Shown here in pieces: positions 18,687-26,806 of a stretch of DNA of 55,447 bases. Made by a program: the position numbers and the translations under genes. The stretch spans positions 1 through 55,447 of the forward strand of contig JAGRKB010000008.1 in assembly GCA_020442425.1 (NCBI GenBank), in the 5' to 3' direction. The notes under the pieces were generated by a model, which made no database searches, was not told the origin of the DNA, and saw only the letters and a list, made by a program, of their open reading frames with translations. Every line of letters starts with the position of its first letter. Positions within the stretch are counted from its first letter, which is position 1. The DNA is from Alphaproteobacteria bacterium. GTDB lineage: Bacteria; Pseudomonadota; Alphaproteobacteria; Micavibrionales; Micavibrionaceae.

Positions 18687-19649
18687 ATGAACCAGTATAC
18701 ACGCAAATTTTTCTCGAAAACCATATTAACTGTCTCGGTCATGTCGTTTGTTCTATTTGGGGCTTATGAGTCTCAAGCCGCCAAGCAGGATGGGAAAAAG
18801 AAGTTTACCGATCCTTATATAGGGCAAATGCAGGAAAGAACGGCAAGCTATCAAGACACACTCGTCCATATCGGAAGAGAGTACGGCGTAGGGTTTGTGG
18901 AAATGAGAGCGGCCAACCCTTCACTGGACCCATGGATTCCGGGGTCTGGGGCGCGCATTGTCATTCCAACAATGAATATTTTGCCTGACGCGCCTCATCA
19001 GGGGATTGTTATTAACTTGGCGGAAATGCGTCTATACTATTACAAATCGGCATACGAACCACCAAAAACCTTTCCAATTGGAATAGGAAGGGATGGGCTG
19101 AGAACTCCGATGGGGACAACGTCTATCGTAAGAAAAATGGACGGCCCGACTTGGAGGCCAACCCCTCGTATGAGATCGGAAGATCCGACTTTACCCGTCT
19201 CTGTTCCTCCGGGACCGGAAAACCCGATGGGAACACATGCCCTTTATCTGGGATTCCCGACCATAGCGATTCACGGAACCAACAAGCCATACGGAATTGG
19301 GCGGCGTGTTAGCAGTGGATGCATTCGTATGTTCCCCGAAGATATTACGCAAATGTTTAGCATGGCACCTGTGGGAACAAAGGTAACAGTGGTCGATCAA
19401 CCTATCAAAGCGGCATGGATTGAAGATGGGCTTTATCTGGAAGTGCATCCCACACAAGAGCAGGCAACGCTGATGGAAAGAGAAGGGGCTATCCCTGATT
19501 ACCAGCTTTCAGAAAAAGATCTGGGATATATTATGCGAGTAGCAGGTCCAGCGGTTAAAACACTCGACTGGCCAAAAATCCGTAAGGTTGTGAAAGAGCG
19601 TAAAGGCTATCCGATCAGAATCGCAACCAAAGCGGAAAACAACGTCTAA
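18687..19649 (+). CDS. L,D-transpeptidase (YkuD/ErfK type) with LysM-like N-terminus
   Basis: A 320-residue periplasmic enzyme that cross-links peptidoglycan or attaches proteins to it. The ATG at 18687 starts a signal peptide (SVMSFVLFGAYESQA). A LysM-like segment follows (DTLVHIGREYGVGFVEMRAAN, residues about 55-95), then the YkuD domain with the catalytic His in IHGTN and the Cys in VSSGCIRM near residue 213. The layout matches ErfK/YbiS-like proteins. It starts 10 bases after icd and ends before a strong bidirectional terminator, so it may be read from the icd promoter. Confidence 0.9.
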   Translation: MNQYTRKFFSKTILTVSVMSFVLFGAYESQAAKQDGKKKFTDPYIGQMQERTASYQDTLVHIGREYGVGFVEMRAANPSLDPWIPGSGARIVIPTMNILPDAPHQGIVINLAEMRLYYYKSAYEPPKTFPIGIGRDGLRTPMGTTSIVRKMDGPTWRPTPRMRSEDPTLPVSVPPGPENPMGTHALYLGFPTIAIHGTNKPYGIGRRVSSGCIRMFPEDITQMFSMAPVGTKVTVVDQPIKAAWIEDGLYLEVHPTQEQATLMEREGAIPDYQLSEKDLGYIMRVAGPAVKTLDWPKIRKVVKERKGYPIRIATKAENNV

Positions 19650-19662
19650 AGCTTAAAAGATA

Positions 19663-19692
19663 AAAAAAGCTGGGCGTTGGCCCAGCTTTTTG
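19663..19692 (+). terminator. Bidirectional intrinsic terminator
   Basis: AAAAAGCTGGGC pairs perfectly with GCCCAGCTTTTT around the loop GTTG. Both strands end in T-runs, so the hairpin closes the transpeptidase gene on the plus strand and the small lipoprotein gene on the minus strand. Confidence 0.9.
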
Positions 19693-19711
19693 TGTTTCTC
19701 AAAGAAACGAA

Positions 19712-19837
19712 TTACTTGGTAACGCGTTTTTCGAAAACTGGTTCTGCGCTGTTTACTTCAGAAGACTGTGCGGTACCGCAAGCAGCCAATGCCAAAGTAG
19801 AAACCAAAAGGCACAAAGACAATACAACTTTTTTCAT
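19712..19837 (-). CDS. Very small lipoprotein, paralogue 1 (41 aa)
   Basis: This frame is short but well supported: MKKVVLSLCLL begins a lipoprotein signal with lipobox LALAAC, lipidated Cys at residue 20, followed by only 21 residues that end in SAEPVFEKRVTK. GGAG lies upstream of the ATG. The same C-terminal 12 residues end the neighbouring lipoprotein at 19970-20161, so the two are paralogues or share a selected tail. The mature part is too short for an enzyme. Each gene has its own terminator. The function is unknown; membrane localisation is inferred from the lipobox. Confidence 0.75.
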   Translation of the reverse strand: MKKVVLSLCLLVSTLALAACGTAQSSEVNSAEPVFEKRVTK

Positions 19838-19922
19838 TCGAGAATCTCCATAGATGAGAAGTTATTGGCGTGAATTACGCGAGGCCATGATTTTTATCAA
19901 GTGGGAAAAAGAGGCTAAAAAT

Positions 19923-19949
19923 AAAAGGCCACCGAAAAGTGGCCTTTTT
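19923..19949 (-). terminator. Intrinsic terminator after lipoprotein 2
   Basis: AAAAGGCCAC pairs with GTGGCCTTTT around CGAAAA. On the minus strand it is followed by a T-rich stretch, so it ends the 63-residue lipoprotein gene before the second copy. Confidence 0.85.
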
Positions 19950-19969
19950 GATACAGATATCGAAACGAA

Positions 19970-20161
19970 TTACTTGGTAACGCGTTTTTCGAAAACTGGT
20001 TCTGCGCTCATGACTGGAGCAGGAGCAGCTTGCATGCCACCAGCGGTACGCTCGGAAGCGTATGGTGGTTGTGTGTCGACATAACCTTGTCCTGTTGTAT
20101 CACAAGCAGCCAAAGCCAATGTAGAGCCAAGAAGGCAAACGGTCGCGAGAAGTGCTTTCAT
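19970..20161 (-). CDS. Small lipoprotein, paralogue 2 (63 aa)
   Basis: From the ATG at 20161, with GAGG nine bases upstream, the product is 63 residues: signal MKALLATVCLLGSTLALAAC with lipidated Cys at 20, a Gly/Gln/Pro-rich middle, and the tail SAEPVFEKRVTK shared with the 41-residue neighbour. At DNA level about 40 bases covering this tail and the stop are nearly identical in both. The longer frame to 20206 lacks a better start. The conserved basic C-terminus may bind peptidoglycan or a partner protein, which is inference. Confidence 0.8.
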   Translation of the reverse strand: MKALLATVCLLGSTLALAACDTTGQGYVDTQPPYASERTAGGMQAAPAPVMSAEPVFEKRVTK

Positions 20162-20304
20162 TTTAGAGATCCTCATAATTAACGTTAAAAATAATTTCTC
20201 CTCCAAGAGAATTGAGAACCTAAGTTAGATCAAAAAGTTAGTCTGTACAATCCCCATATTGAATGAATAGAACGGTTAATGGAACAAATTTTACGGATAT
20301 AGGC

Positions 20305-21564
20305 CTATTTAGCAATCTTCTGGAAATAAGAGTCGATTGATTTTTTGATTGCGGTCGCAATTTTTTGGCGATGTTTGGGGGAGCTGAGGCGTTCCACTTC
20401 GCTACGATTGGTTAGATAACCCATTTCAACAAGGATCGAGGGGATATCCATCGCCTTTAAAACAGCAAAACCGGCGGAACGATGAGCGGTCTGTAAAGTT
20501 TTAAGGCCATCATTTTGAAAACCTGAGACAACGGTATTGGCCAAAAATTTGGATTGGTTCATTGTATCGCGCGCAGCCAGATCAATCAGAATATCGGCGA
20601 TGTCATCTTCTTGATGGGAAAGATCAACGCCGGCAATCAAATCGGATTTGTTTTCCCGTTCTGCAAGTTTAGCGGTTTCTTTATCTGAGGCTTTGTCTGA
20701 CAGAGTATAAACCGAAGCCCCTGTAACCGACGAGTCGCGGATAGAATCAGCGTGAAGTGAAATAAACAAATCGCCTTTATGTTTTCTTGCAAAATTTACA
20801 CGCCCACGCAAAGGAATAAAGACATCAGATTCGCGTGTCATTTTGACCCTGTATTTTCCGCTGTCTTCAAGTTGGCGCCGCAATTCATGGGCTACAGCAA
20901 GAACGATGGTTTTCTCATACATTCCGTTGGCGCCTCGAGCCCCTGGATCTTGTCCTCCATGTCCGGCATCAATAATGATAAGTGGCTTTTCAGCTGGTGG
21001 AGCAATAACTTGCGGCGCGTGAAGAGCGGCTTGCGAAACAGAGAGATTTTTACGGGGTGGCAAAGGAATATCAACGGAACGTGCAGAGGCTATATCATAT
21101 CCTTGATCCTGTGTATTGGTTGGCGCGGATTGCATATTACCTAAGACCTGAGCCCCGACTTGTTGGGTCAGTGCAGCAGACGCAGTTTTGAAATCAATGA
21201 CCAAACGATCAGGAAGGCCATTTCCTTTGGGGATTAAAAAGGCAGACTGAATAATGATCGACCCTTGAGTCTCGAAAACCAATCGGCCCTTTCCGCCGCC
21301 AAGTGACCCATAACGAACATCACGAACCGAAACTTTATTGTCTTTGGAAATTCCCGGATTATTCCAGGCAAAATCCTGCATATCGACAACCAGACGATCA
21401 GGCTCCTGCAAAACAAAGGTTCTGAAATCGGTTGGTGCAGATAAGTCAATGACGGCTCGCGTCTTGTCGGGATGTGTCCCGAAACGAATAGACGTAATAT
21501 CAAGTGCCCAAGACGGGCTACATAAACAAAAGAAAACCAGGGCGGCGAAAAAAGAAATTTTCAT
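20305..21564 (-). CDS. amiC: N-acetylmuramoyl-L-alanine amidase with AMIN domain (AmiC type)
   Basis: A periplasmic zinc amidase of about 419 residues that splits septal peptidoglycan. I start it at 21564, where MKISFFAALVFFCLCSPSWA forms a signal peptide; the frame is open to 21732 but that extension lacks signal character. An AMIN domain (about 20-130, with DITSIRFGTHPDKTRAVIDL) precedes the Amidase_3 domain with zinc ligands in IIDAGHGGQDPGA, a following Glu in YEKTIVLAVA, the His in SLHADSI, and the catalytic Glu in ILVEMGYLTN. No clear Shine-Dalgarno sequence is seen. It is divergent from rne. Confidence 0.92.
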   Translation of the reverse strand: MKISFFAALVFFCLCSPSWALDITSIRFGTHPDKTRAVIDLSAPTDFRTFVLQEPDRLVVDMQDFAWNNPGISKDNKVSVRDVRYGSLGGGKGRLVFETQGSIIIQSAFLIPKGNGLPDRLVIDFKTASAALTQQVGAQVLGNMQSAPTNTQDQGYDIASARSVDIPLPPRKNLSVSQAALHAPQVIAPPAEKPLIIIDAGHGGQDPGARGANGMYEKTIVLAVAHELRRQLEDSGKYRVKMTRESDVFIPLRGRVNFARKHKGDLFISLHADSIRDSSVTGASVYTLSDKASDKETAKLAERENKSDLIAGVDLSHQEDDIADILIDLAARDTMNQSKFLANTVVSGFQNDGLKTLQTAHRSAGFAVLKAMDIPSILVEMGYLTNRSEVERLSSPKHRQKIATAIKKSIDSYFQKIAK

Positions 21565-21741
21565 AAATTTTAGCGAGCAAAGCGGCATTTGAAAGAATAC
21601 GGTAAAAAACAGGGTAGCGCCCCGAAAGGGGAGTGAAAAAACGGATAGCTGTAGTTTATTACAACACCCACGCAAAATAAAAGGAAAATTAAGTTTGCGA
21701 AGAGGGTAGAGCAGTTCGCCTGATTTAGGCATGGTTTAGTC

Positions 21742-21747
21742 TATAAT
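21742..21747 (+). promoter_or_regulatory. Candidate -10 element of rne
   Basis: A perfect TATAAT lies here. The -35 region (CCTGAT at 17-base spacing) is weak. Transcription from it would give a leader of roughly 390 bases for rne. Confidence 0.4.
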
Positions 21748-21931
21748 ATTGAGTTAGTTATAAAAAACCCGTAATTTCTAACGAAACTTTCTTCAAAGTT
21801 TTTATGGGCGGGATACTTTTTTTGATTGTGGTTAGCTATGAATCTCTATAAGGTCAATTTTGCGACCGCCGGAGTTTTAGCACGCGTTTGAATCGAGAAA
21901 GGTTTCGCTAGCGCTGGCGTAAGGTAAGAAA

Positions 21932-22031
21932 GTCCTGATTTTGGCTTTCCGGCCCTGATTATTCGAAAAAGGCACAAATTAACGCGAAGGCCTCAGAGTA
22001 GAATAATCCGAAGTTCAAGGCTGATCAGGAC
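21932..22031 (+). ncRNA. Structured element in rne 5' leader
   Basis: Two nested perfect 8-bp stems: GTCCTGAT (21932-21939) with ATCAGGAC (22024-22031), and inside it GATTATTC (21957-21964) with GAATAATC (22001-22008). The nesting and the length of 100 bases suggest a folded cis-regulatory RNA, by analogy to the enterobacterial rne leader hairpins. It is not assignable to a family by eye. Confidence 0.5.
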
Positions 22032-22144
22032 ACCTGAAATTTATAGAATTAATTATTTGATGTACGGCCAGCGCCGTCATTATCTTTATCTGTCGCACTA
22101 AAGACGATGCGGTGTATCGGCCCGTACGGGAGCATACACATAAA

Positions 22145-24985
22145 ATGGCAAAAAGAATGCTAATTGACGCCACTCATGCGGAAGAAACGCGCGTGGCAGT
22201 TGTTGACGGCAACAAGCTGATTGAATTCGATTACGAGAGCAAACTCAGAAGACAGCTTAAAGGGAATATATTTCTGGCCAAAGTGACCAGAGTAGAGCCT
22301 TCTCTACAGGCCGCTTTCGTAAACTTCGGAGGGAACCGCCACGGATTTCTTCCTTTTTCTGAAATTCACCCTGACTATTTTCGTATTCCCGTTTCTGATC
22401 GTGAAGCACTGATCGCGGCTCAAAAGGAAGAGTATGAAGCAGCGCTTGCCGCTGAAGAGGCTGCCATAGCAGAGGAAGAAGCAGCTTTGGCTGCAGAAAA
22501 AGCTTCCACGAGCAAAAATTCATCTCCTTCAGACGATCAGCAGGAAACGCCCGAAACGGCAGAGCAAGAAGATGAAATTTCTGAAGATGCAGAGGAAGCG
22601 GAAGAAGAAACTGAGGGTGAGTTGGATGAAGAAGCCGATGAATCGGAAGATGAATCTGAAGAAGCCGATGATGACGCTGAAGAAACTGCATCTGCTGTCG
22701 ATGGTGAAGAAGCCAGTGAAAGCGACACAGAAAATAAAGCTGAAACGGAAGCTCAGCAAGAGCCTGTTCGCCATAAATTCGTTTATCGTGGCGTAACTGG
22801 CATTGATGAAGAAACGTTCGAGGTTTTGACTACGGACGAGAAAGACTCGATTGCATTTGATCAGGACATTGCAATCAAGATCGAAGAAGTTGCTAAAGCA
22901 AGAGAAGATGTAGTGCGTGTACGCCTACATTATCGCCACGCTGAAAATGGCGTGAAAAAACGTTCTGTTTGGGTCGCTTACCACGCAGACAATGAAGATG
23001 TCGATCATGAGCAAGCTTTGGCTCAAGAGCAAGAAGCCAAAGATCGTCGCCGCAATAACAACAACAATCGCCGTGGTCGCGGTCGTTTCCGCGGTCGTGG
23101 TCGCGGTGGCCGTCGCTCAATGCAAAACCGTCAAGTTGAGTTGTTGGGAGGCGAGGGCGTAGATACAGATCAACCTTTCCGTCCGTCTTTGCACAGAAAT
23201 TACAAAATTCAAGAAGTTGTAAAACGCGGCCAAATTATGCTGATCCAGGTTCAAAAAGAAGAGCGTGGAAACAAAGGAGCTGCTGTTACAACATATCTGT
23301 CTTTGCCTGGCCGCTATTGTGTTTTGATGCCAAACTCTTCTCGTGGCGGCGGAGTTAGCCGTAAAATCGCCAGCTTTGCAGAACGCAAGCGTATGCGTGA
23401 TATCTTACGCGAATTGGGTACTCCGGAAGGAATGTCGGTTATTCTTAGAACGGCAGGTGTCGAGCGCGAACAAGATGAAATCAAAAGAGATCTCGATTAC
23501 CTGATGCGCTTGTGGAACAATATCCGCGATCTGACATTACAATCATCTGCCCCAGCCCTGATTTATGAAGAAGGCGAATTGGTAAAGCGTGCCGTTCGGG
23601 ATATCTACGCGCGTGACATCGAGGAAATTCTTGTGTCCGGTCAGGATGGATATAAAGAATCCAAAGAATTTATGAAGCTCTTGATGCCATCCAGCGTTAA
23701 GAAAATTAAGCAATATAAAGATGAGAAAATGCCGCTCTTTCATCGCTATCAGGTAGAAAACCAGATTGCCGAAATGGGTGAGCCGGTCGTAACATTAAAA
23801 TCCGGCGGATATTTGGTCATTAACCCGACCGAAGCGTTGGTGTCAATTGATGTGAACTCGGGACGCGCAACCAAAGAGCGTCACATTGAAGAAACGGCTT
23901 TGAAAACAAACCTTGAGGCAGCAGATGAGGTTGCTCGTCAACTGCGTTTGCGCGACTTGGGCGGCTTGGTCGTGATCGACTTTATCGATATGGAAGAGCA
24001 CAGAAATAACGGTAAGGTCGAACGCCGTTTGAGAGAAGCCTTATCAACAGATCGTGCCAGAATCCAAGTCGGTCGAATTTCCTCTTTTGGATTACTAGAG
24101 CTTTCCAGACAACGCTTGAACCCAAGCTTGACGGAAGCCCAGTTCGAAAAATGCCCGCACTGTAAAGGTGTTGGCAATATTCGCTCTGTTGACTCTGCTA
24201 CAATTATGGCTCTACGAGCTTTGGAAGAAGAGGGGATACGCTCTCGCGCCTCTCAAGTATTCCTTACCGTTCCAAATGCAATTGCACTATATATTCTCAA
24301 TCAAAAACGAGAAATGCTGGCAGACATAGAGCGTCGCTACGAATTCACTGTTTTTGTTCGGGTAGATGAGTCTCTAGCTCCAACCGGATATTCTCTGGAA
24401 GCTATAAAAGCTCCGGTTGACGAAGAGGAAGGTGAGGAGACGGCGTCTGCACAGCGCAAAGTTTCTGCTGATGAGGCCGAAGAAAATGACTCGGACGGCA
24501 ATGAAACAGAAGAAAATGAAGACGATGTAGACGGAAACACAAAAAACCGCAAAGGTCGTGGGCGTAATCGTAAGTCTCCAAAAGAAGGGGATGACAGCGA
24601 GAATGGCAACGAGAAGCGTGGTCGTGGACGTAACCGTGGGCGAGGCAGAAAATCCAAGGATGATGAGGCCGATGGAGATTCTTCGGATGGTGAAGTAGAA
24701 AACTTCAAACAAGAAAAAGAAGCTACCGCTCAGGATTCTCGAAAAGAAGAAATGAATGCTCAGCCTAAGAAATCATCAATTCAGGCGAAACGGTTTGGTT
24801 CATCCAGAAAAAATAAGGAAGAGGAAATAGCGTCCTCTCAATCTGATGACTCAGCGCCGATTGCCGCAGGAGAGCCTTCAAATGATGTTGGTGAACCGGA
24901 AGAAGTTGAAAGACACGAAGCGGCTGCAGATGGAACATCCTCCCAGCAAAAGAAAAAAGGCTGGTGGAACCGCCTGATAGACTAA
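22145..24985 (+). CDS. rne: Ribonuclease E
   Basis: A 946-residue RNase E, the endonuclease that leads mRNA decay and rRNA processing. The ATG at 22145 begins the conserved MAKRMLIDATHAEETRVAVV. The S1 domain starts at about 39 (GNIFLAKVTRVEPSLQAAFVNFG) and is split by an insert of roughly 240 residues: first very acidic, then an RG-rich block near 305-325 (RRGRGRFRGRGRGGRR). The S1 resumes at YKIQEVVKRGQIMLIQV. Catalytic acids are in SIDVNSGR (near 567) and VIDFIDME (near 610); the zinc link is CPHCKG (near 669). The C-terminal third is charged and disordered with a second RG block and ends in GWWNRLID, a tail typical of alphaproteobacterial enzymes. Confidence 0.95.
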   Translation: MAKRMLIDATHAEETRVAVVDGNKLIEFDYESKLRRQLKGNIFLAKVTRVEPSLQAAFVNFGGNRHGFLPFSEIHPDYFRIPVSDREALIAAQKEEYEAALAAEEAAIAEEEAALAAEKASTSKNSSPSDDQQETPETAEQEDEISEDAEEAEEETEGELDEEADESEDESEEADDDAEETASAVDGEEASESDTENKAETEAQQEPVRHKFVYRGVTGIDEETFEVLTTDEKDSIAFDQDIAIKIEEVAKAREDVVRVRLHYRHAENGVKKRSVWVAYHADNEDVDHEQALAQEQEAKDRRRNNNNNRRGRGRFRGRGRGGRRSMQNRQVELLGGEGVDTDQPFRPSLHRNYKIQEVVKRGQIMLIQVQKEERGNKGAAVTTYLSLPGRYCVLMPNSSRGGGVSRKIASFAERKRMRDILRELGTPEGMSVILRTAGVEREQDEIKRDLDYLMRLWNNIRDLTLQSSAPALIYEEGELVKRAVRDIYARDIEEILVSGQDGYKESKEFMKLLMPSSVKKIKQYKDEKMPLFHRYQVENQIAEMGEPVVTLKSGGYLVINPTEALVSIDVNSGRATKERHIEETALKTNLEAADEVARQLRLRDLGGLVVIDFIDMEEHRNNGKVERRLREALSTDRARIQVGRISSFGLLELSRQRLNPSLTEAQFEKCPHCKGVGNIRSVDSATIMALRALEEEGIRSRASQVFLTVPNAIALYILNQKREMLADIERRYEFTVFVRVDESLAPTGYSLEAIKAPVDEEEGEETASAQRKVSADEAEENDSDGNETEENEDDVDGNTKNRKGRGRNRKSPKEGDDSENGNEKRGRGRNRGRGRKSKDDEADGDSSDGEVENFKQEKEATAQDSRKEEMNAQPKKSSIQAKRFGSSRKNKEEEIASSQSDDSAPIAAGEPSNDVGEPEEVERHEAAADGTSSQQKKKGWWNRLID

Positions 24986-24992
24986 TTTGTGA

Positions 24993-25034
24993 AGGCTGGC
25001 CCGTTGAAATTTTAAACAAACAGGCCAGTTTTTT
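24993..25034 (+). terminator. Terminator after rne
   Basis: CTGGCC and GGCCAG pair across a long loop and are followed by TTTTTTC. The position nine bases after the rne stop supports an intrinsic terminator, though the loop is unusually large. Confidence 0.6.
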
Positions 25035-25045
25035 CTTCTGTCAAT

Positions 25046-25062
25046 AAATCCTGAAACCAGGA
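25046..25062. repeat. 17-bp palindromic repeat, copy 1
   Basis: AAATCCTGAAACCAGGA, a near-palindrome, lies 27 bases before the gene at 25090. The same sequence with one change lies at 29637-29653 before another gene. A shared operator is possible. Confidence 0.45.
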
Positions 25063-25089
25063 TGTCCTGTAGTAATAAAAGGTAGAATT

Positions 25090-25692
25090 ATGAAACAGAA
25101 ATTTCTAAAAACGTTTTTATTGATATGTACGGCAATGGCACTTGGCATGTCCCCTGTTTTTGCGGAAGAAAAAGCAGAAGGAACAAAATCAGCTGAGAAA
25201 AAAGTAACGCCTGTGACAGAGTTGGAAGAAACAACGAAAGAAATGATAGAAAATCTGGATGATAACCAGCTTTTGCAATTCAGGGCTATCGAACAGAGTT
25301 ACAGAACAATTAAGGCCGTTGAAGACGTTCAATCATCAGTAACGAGAGCCGTAAAATCTTGCTCTAAAGCAAATCCTGATCTGGAAGAGGAAATGTCGAC
25401 AAGGTTGAGAACCTGGAGGGATTCTATTCGTCCATCCATGAAGGAGGCCTATAAAAAACTGGATAAGATGGTTTTGCTACAAACTTTTACAAAGCCATCT
25501 TCGATGCGCAGCTATCTTAAAATGTTTGATAAGGCCGTGGCGTACAGAAATCAAGGTATCGAGACTGTCCCGGTATCAGAAAAAGAAGCGTGCCTGACAT
25601 TAAAGAAAAGCATGGATGAATCAGAAAAGAATTTGAATACTCTTTTAATCCAGACACTCGCGCTGGATCGCCCGCTAAACACAGAAAAATAA
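25090..25692 (+). CDS. Unknown secreted helical protein
   Basis: A 200-residue protein with a signal peptide (LLICTAMALGMSPVFA, cleavage near residue 25) and an almost entirely helical, charged mature part, including ETTKEMIENLDDNQLLQFRAI, a central region with one Cys (VKSCSKANP) and a second Cys in SEKEACLTL. The two Cys could form a disulfide. I do not recognise the family. It lies between rne and a glycosyltransferase gene 22 bases downstream on the same strand; a 17-bp palindrome precedes it. A periplasmic location is expected. Confidence 0.72.
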   Translation: MKQKFLKTFLLICTAMALGMSPVFAEEKAEGTKSAEKKVTPVTELEETTKEMIENLDDNQLLQFRAIEQSYRTIKAVEDVQSSVTRAVKSCSKANPDLEEEMSTRLRTWRDSIRPSMKEAYKKLDKMVLLQTFTKPSSMRSYLKMFDKAVAYRNQGIETVPVSEKEACLTLKKSMDESEKNLNTLLIQTLALDRPLNTEK

Positions 25693-25714
25693 GACATACC
25701 AAGTATAAGAGCGC

Positions 25715-26806
25715 ATGAAAATATTGCAGGTCATGGCCGGAGCAGAGCATGGAGGCGCAGAAACAGCGTTCGAAGATATGTGCCTGGCTATGGCAGAACG
25801 AATGAAATATGATCCGACCCTTGAAATTCATGCCGCAATCAAAAACGGTCATCCCCAAAGACTAAAAAGATTGGAAGATGGAGGCATAACGGTTCATGCA
25901 CTTCCATTTGGCGGAGCGCTCGATTTATACACGCCATGGAAACTGGGAAAGATTATAAGCGCATTTAAACCGGATATTGTCCAGACATGGATGTCCCGAG
26001 CCGCAAAAAAAACACCAGCATCAAAAAACAAGGCATACCTGAAATTTTCAAGGCTTGGTGGATATTACTCCATAAAATATTTTGCATCGACAGACTATTT
26101 TGTAACGATTACACCTGACATCAAACGCCATTTGGAAGATCAAGGAGTTCCTTCGGATCATGTTCGCCATATCAACAACTTTGCTGAAACCGAAGAGGTG
26201 ACACACACTATCTCTCGGCAAGATATGAATACACCGGAAGATGCTTGTGTAGTTCTGGCATTGTCTAGATATCATCAGGCCAAAGCACTGGATACGCTAA
26301 TTCTTGCAGTCAAAGACCTGGATAACGTCCATCTCTGGCTAGCGGGAAAAGGCCCGATGGAAAATGATCTAAAGCAACTTGCTAAAAATCTTGGCATTGA
26401 TCATCGGGTTCACTTCTTGGGATGGCGTACTGATCGAGCCGCTTTGTTGAAAGCGGCAGATATATGCGCCTTTCCATCTCGCTATGAACCATTTGGAACA
26501 ACTTTTGTTCAGGCTTGGGCGCAAAGAACCCCTCTGATATGCAGTAAAGCACAAGGACCATCCCAGTTTGTAAAAGATGGCGAAGACGGTCTCATGTTCG
26601 AAATTGACGACGTCGATGGATTGACACATGCAATCAACCGCCTGATAAAAGAAAAAGGATTAGGCGATAACTTGTCTCAAGTCGGATACGAACGATATCT
26701 GAGGGAATTCAGCAAAGAAAAAACAATTGACGCCTATTTGAATTATTACAAGGACGCGCTTAAGGCTGAAGGGATGATTTCTCCTGACGCTGCAAACGTT
26801 GCGTAA
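25715..26806 (+). CDS. Glycosyltransferase family 4
   Basis: A 363-residue GT-B glycosyltransferase. The N-terminal domain begins MKILQVMAGAEHGGAET, the typical acceptor-side loop; the C-terminal domain has ALSRYHQAKALDTLI, HLWLAGKGPMENDLKQ and the donor-binding FPSRYEPFGTTFVQAWA, where the Glu of EPFG is the usual sugar-nucleotide ligand. It probably adds a sugar to LPS or another surface glycan at the inner membrane, but the substrate cannot be read from the sequence. Its 3' end overlaps the 3' end of ctaA on the other strand by 47 bases. Confidence 0.88.
   Translation: MKILQVMAGAEHGGAETAFEDMCLAMAERMKYDPTLEIHAAIKNGHPQRLKRLEDGGITVHALPFGGALDLYTPWKLGKIISAFKPDIVQTWMSRAAKKTPASKNKAYLKFSRLGGYYSIKYFASTDYFVTITPDIKRHLEDQGVPSDHVRHINNFAETEEVTHTISRQDMNTPEDACVVLALSRYHQAKALDTLILAVKDLDNVHLWLAGKGPMENDLKQLAKNLGIDHRVHFLGWRTDRAALLKAADICAFPSRYEPFGTTFVQAWAQRTPLICSKAQGPSQFVKDGEDGLMFEIDDVDGLTHAINRLIKEKGLGDNLSQVGYERYLREFSKEKTIDAYLNYYKDALKAEGMISPDAANVA

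Larger units (their letters stand above)
21565..22144 (+). other. Long rne leader and amiC-rne intergenic region
   Basis: These 580 bases separate amiC and rne. The first part includes the extended amiC frame. From a -10-like TATAAT at 21742 to the rne ATG there are about 390 bases without a convincing frame but with strong inverted repeats, including nested stems at 21932-22031 and the palindrome CCCGTACGGG shortly before the ribosome site. RNase E messages in several bacteria have long leaders through which the enzyme regulates itself; that role here is inference. Confidence 0.6.

Noticed and set aside
20162..20206. N-terminal extension of the 63-residue lipoprotein
   Set aside because: The Shine-Dalgarno sequence and the lipoprotein signal both place the start at 20161.
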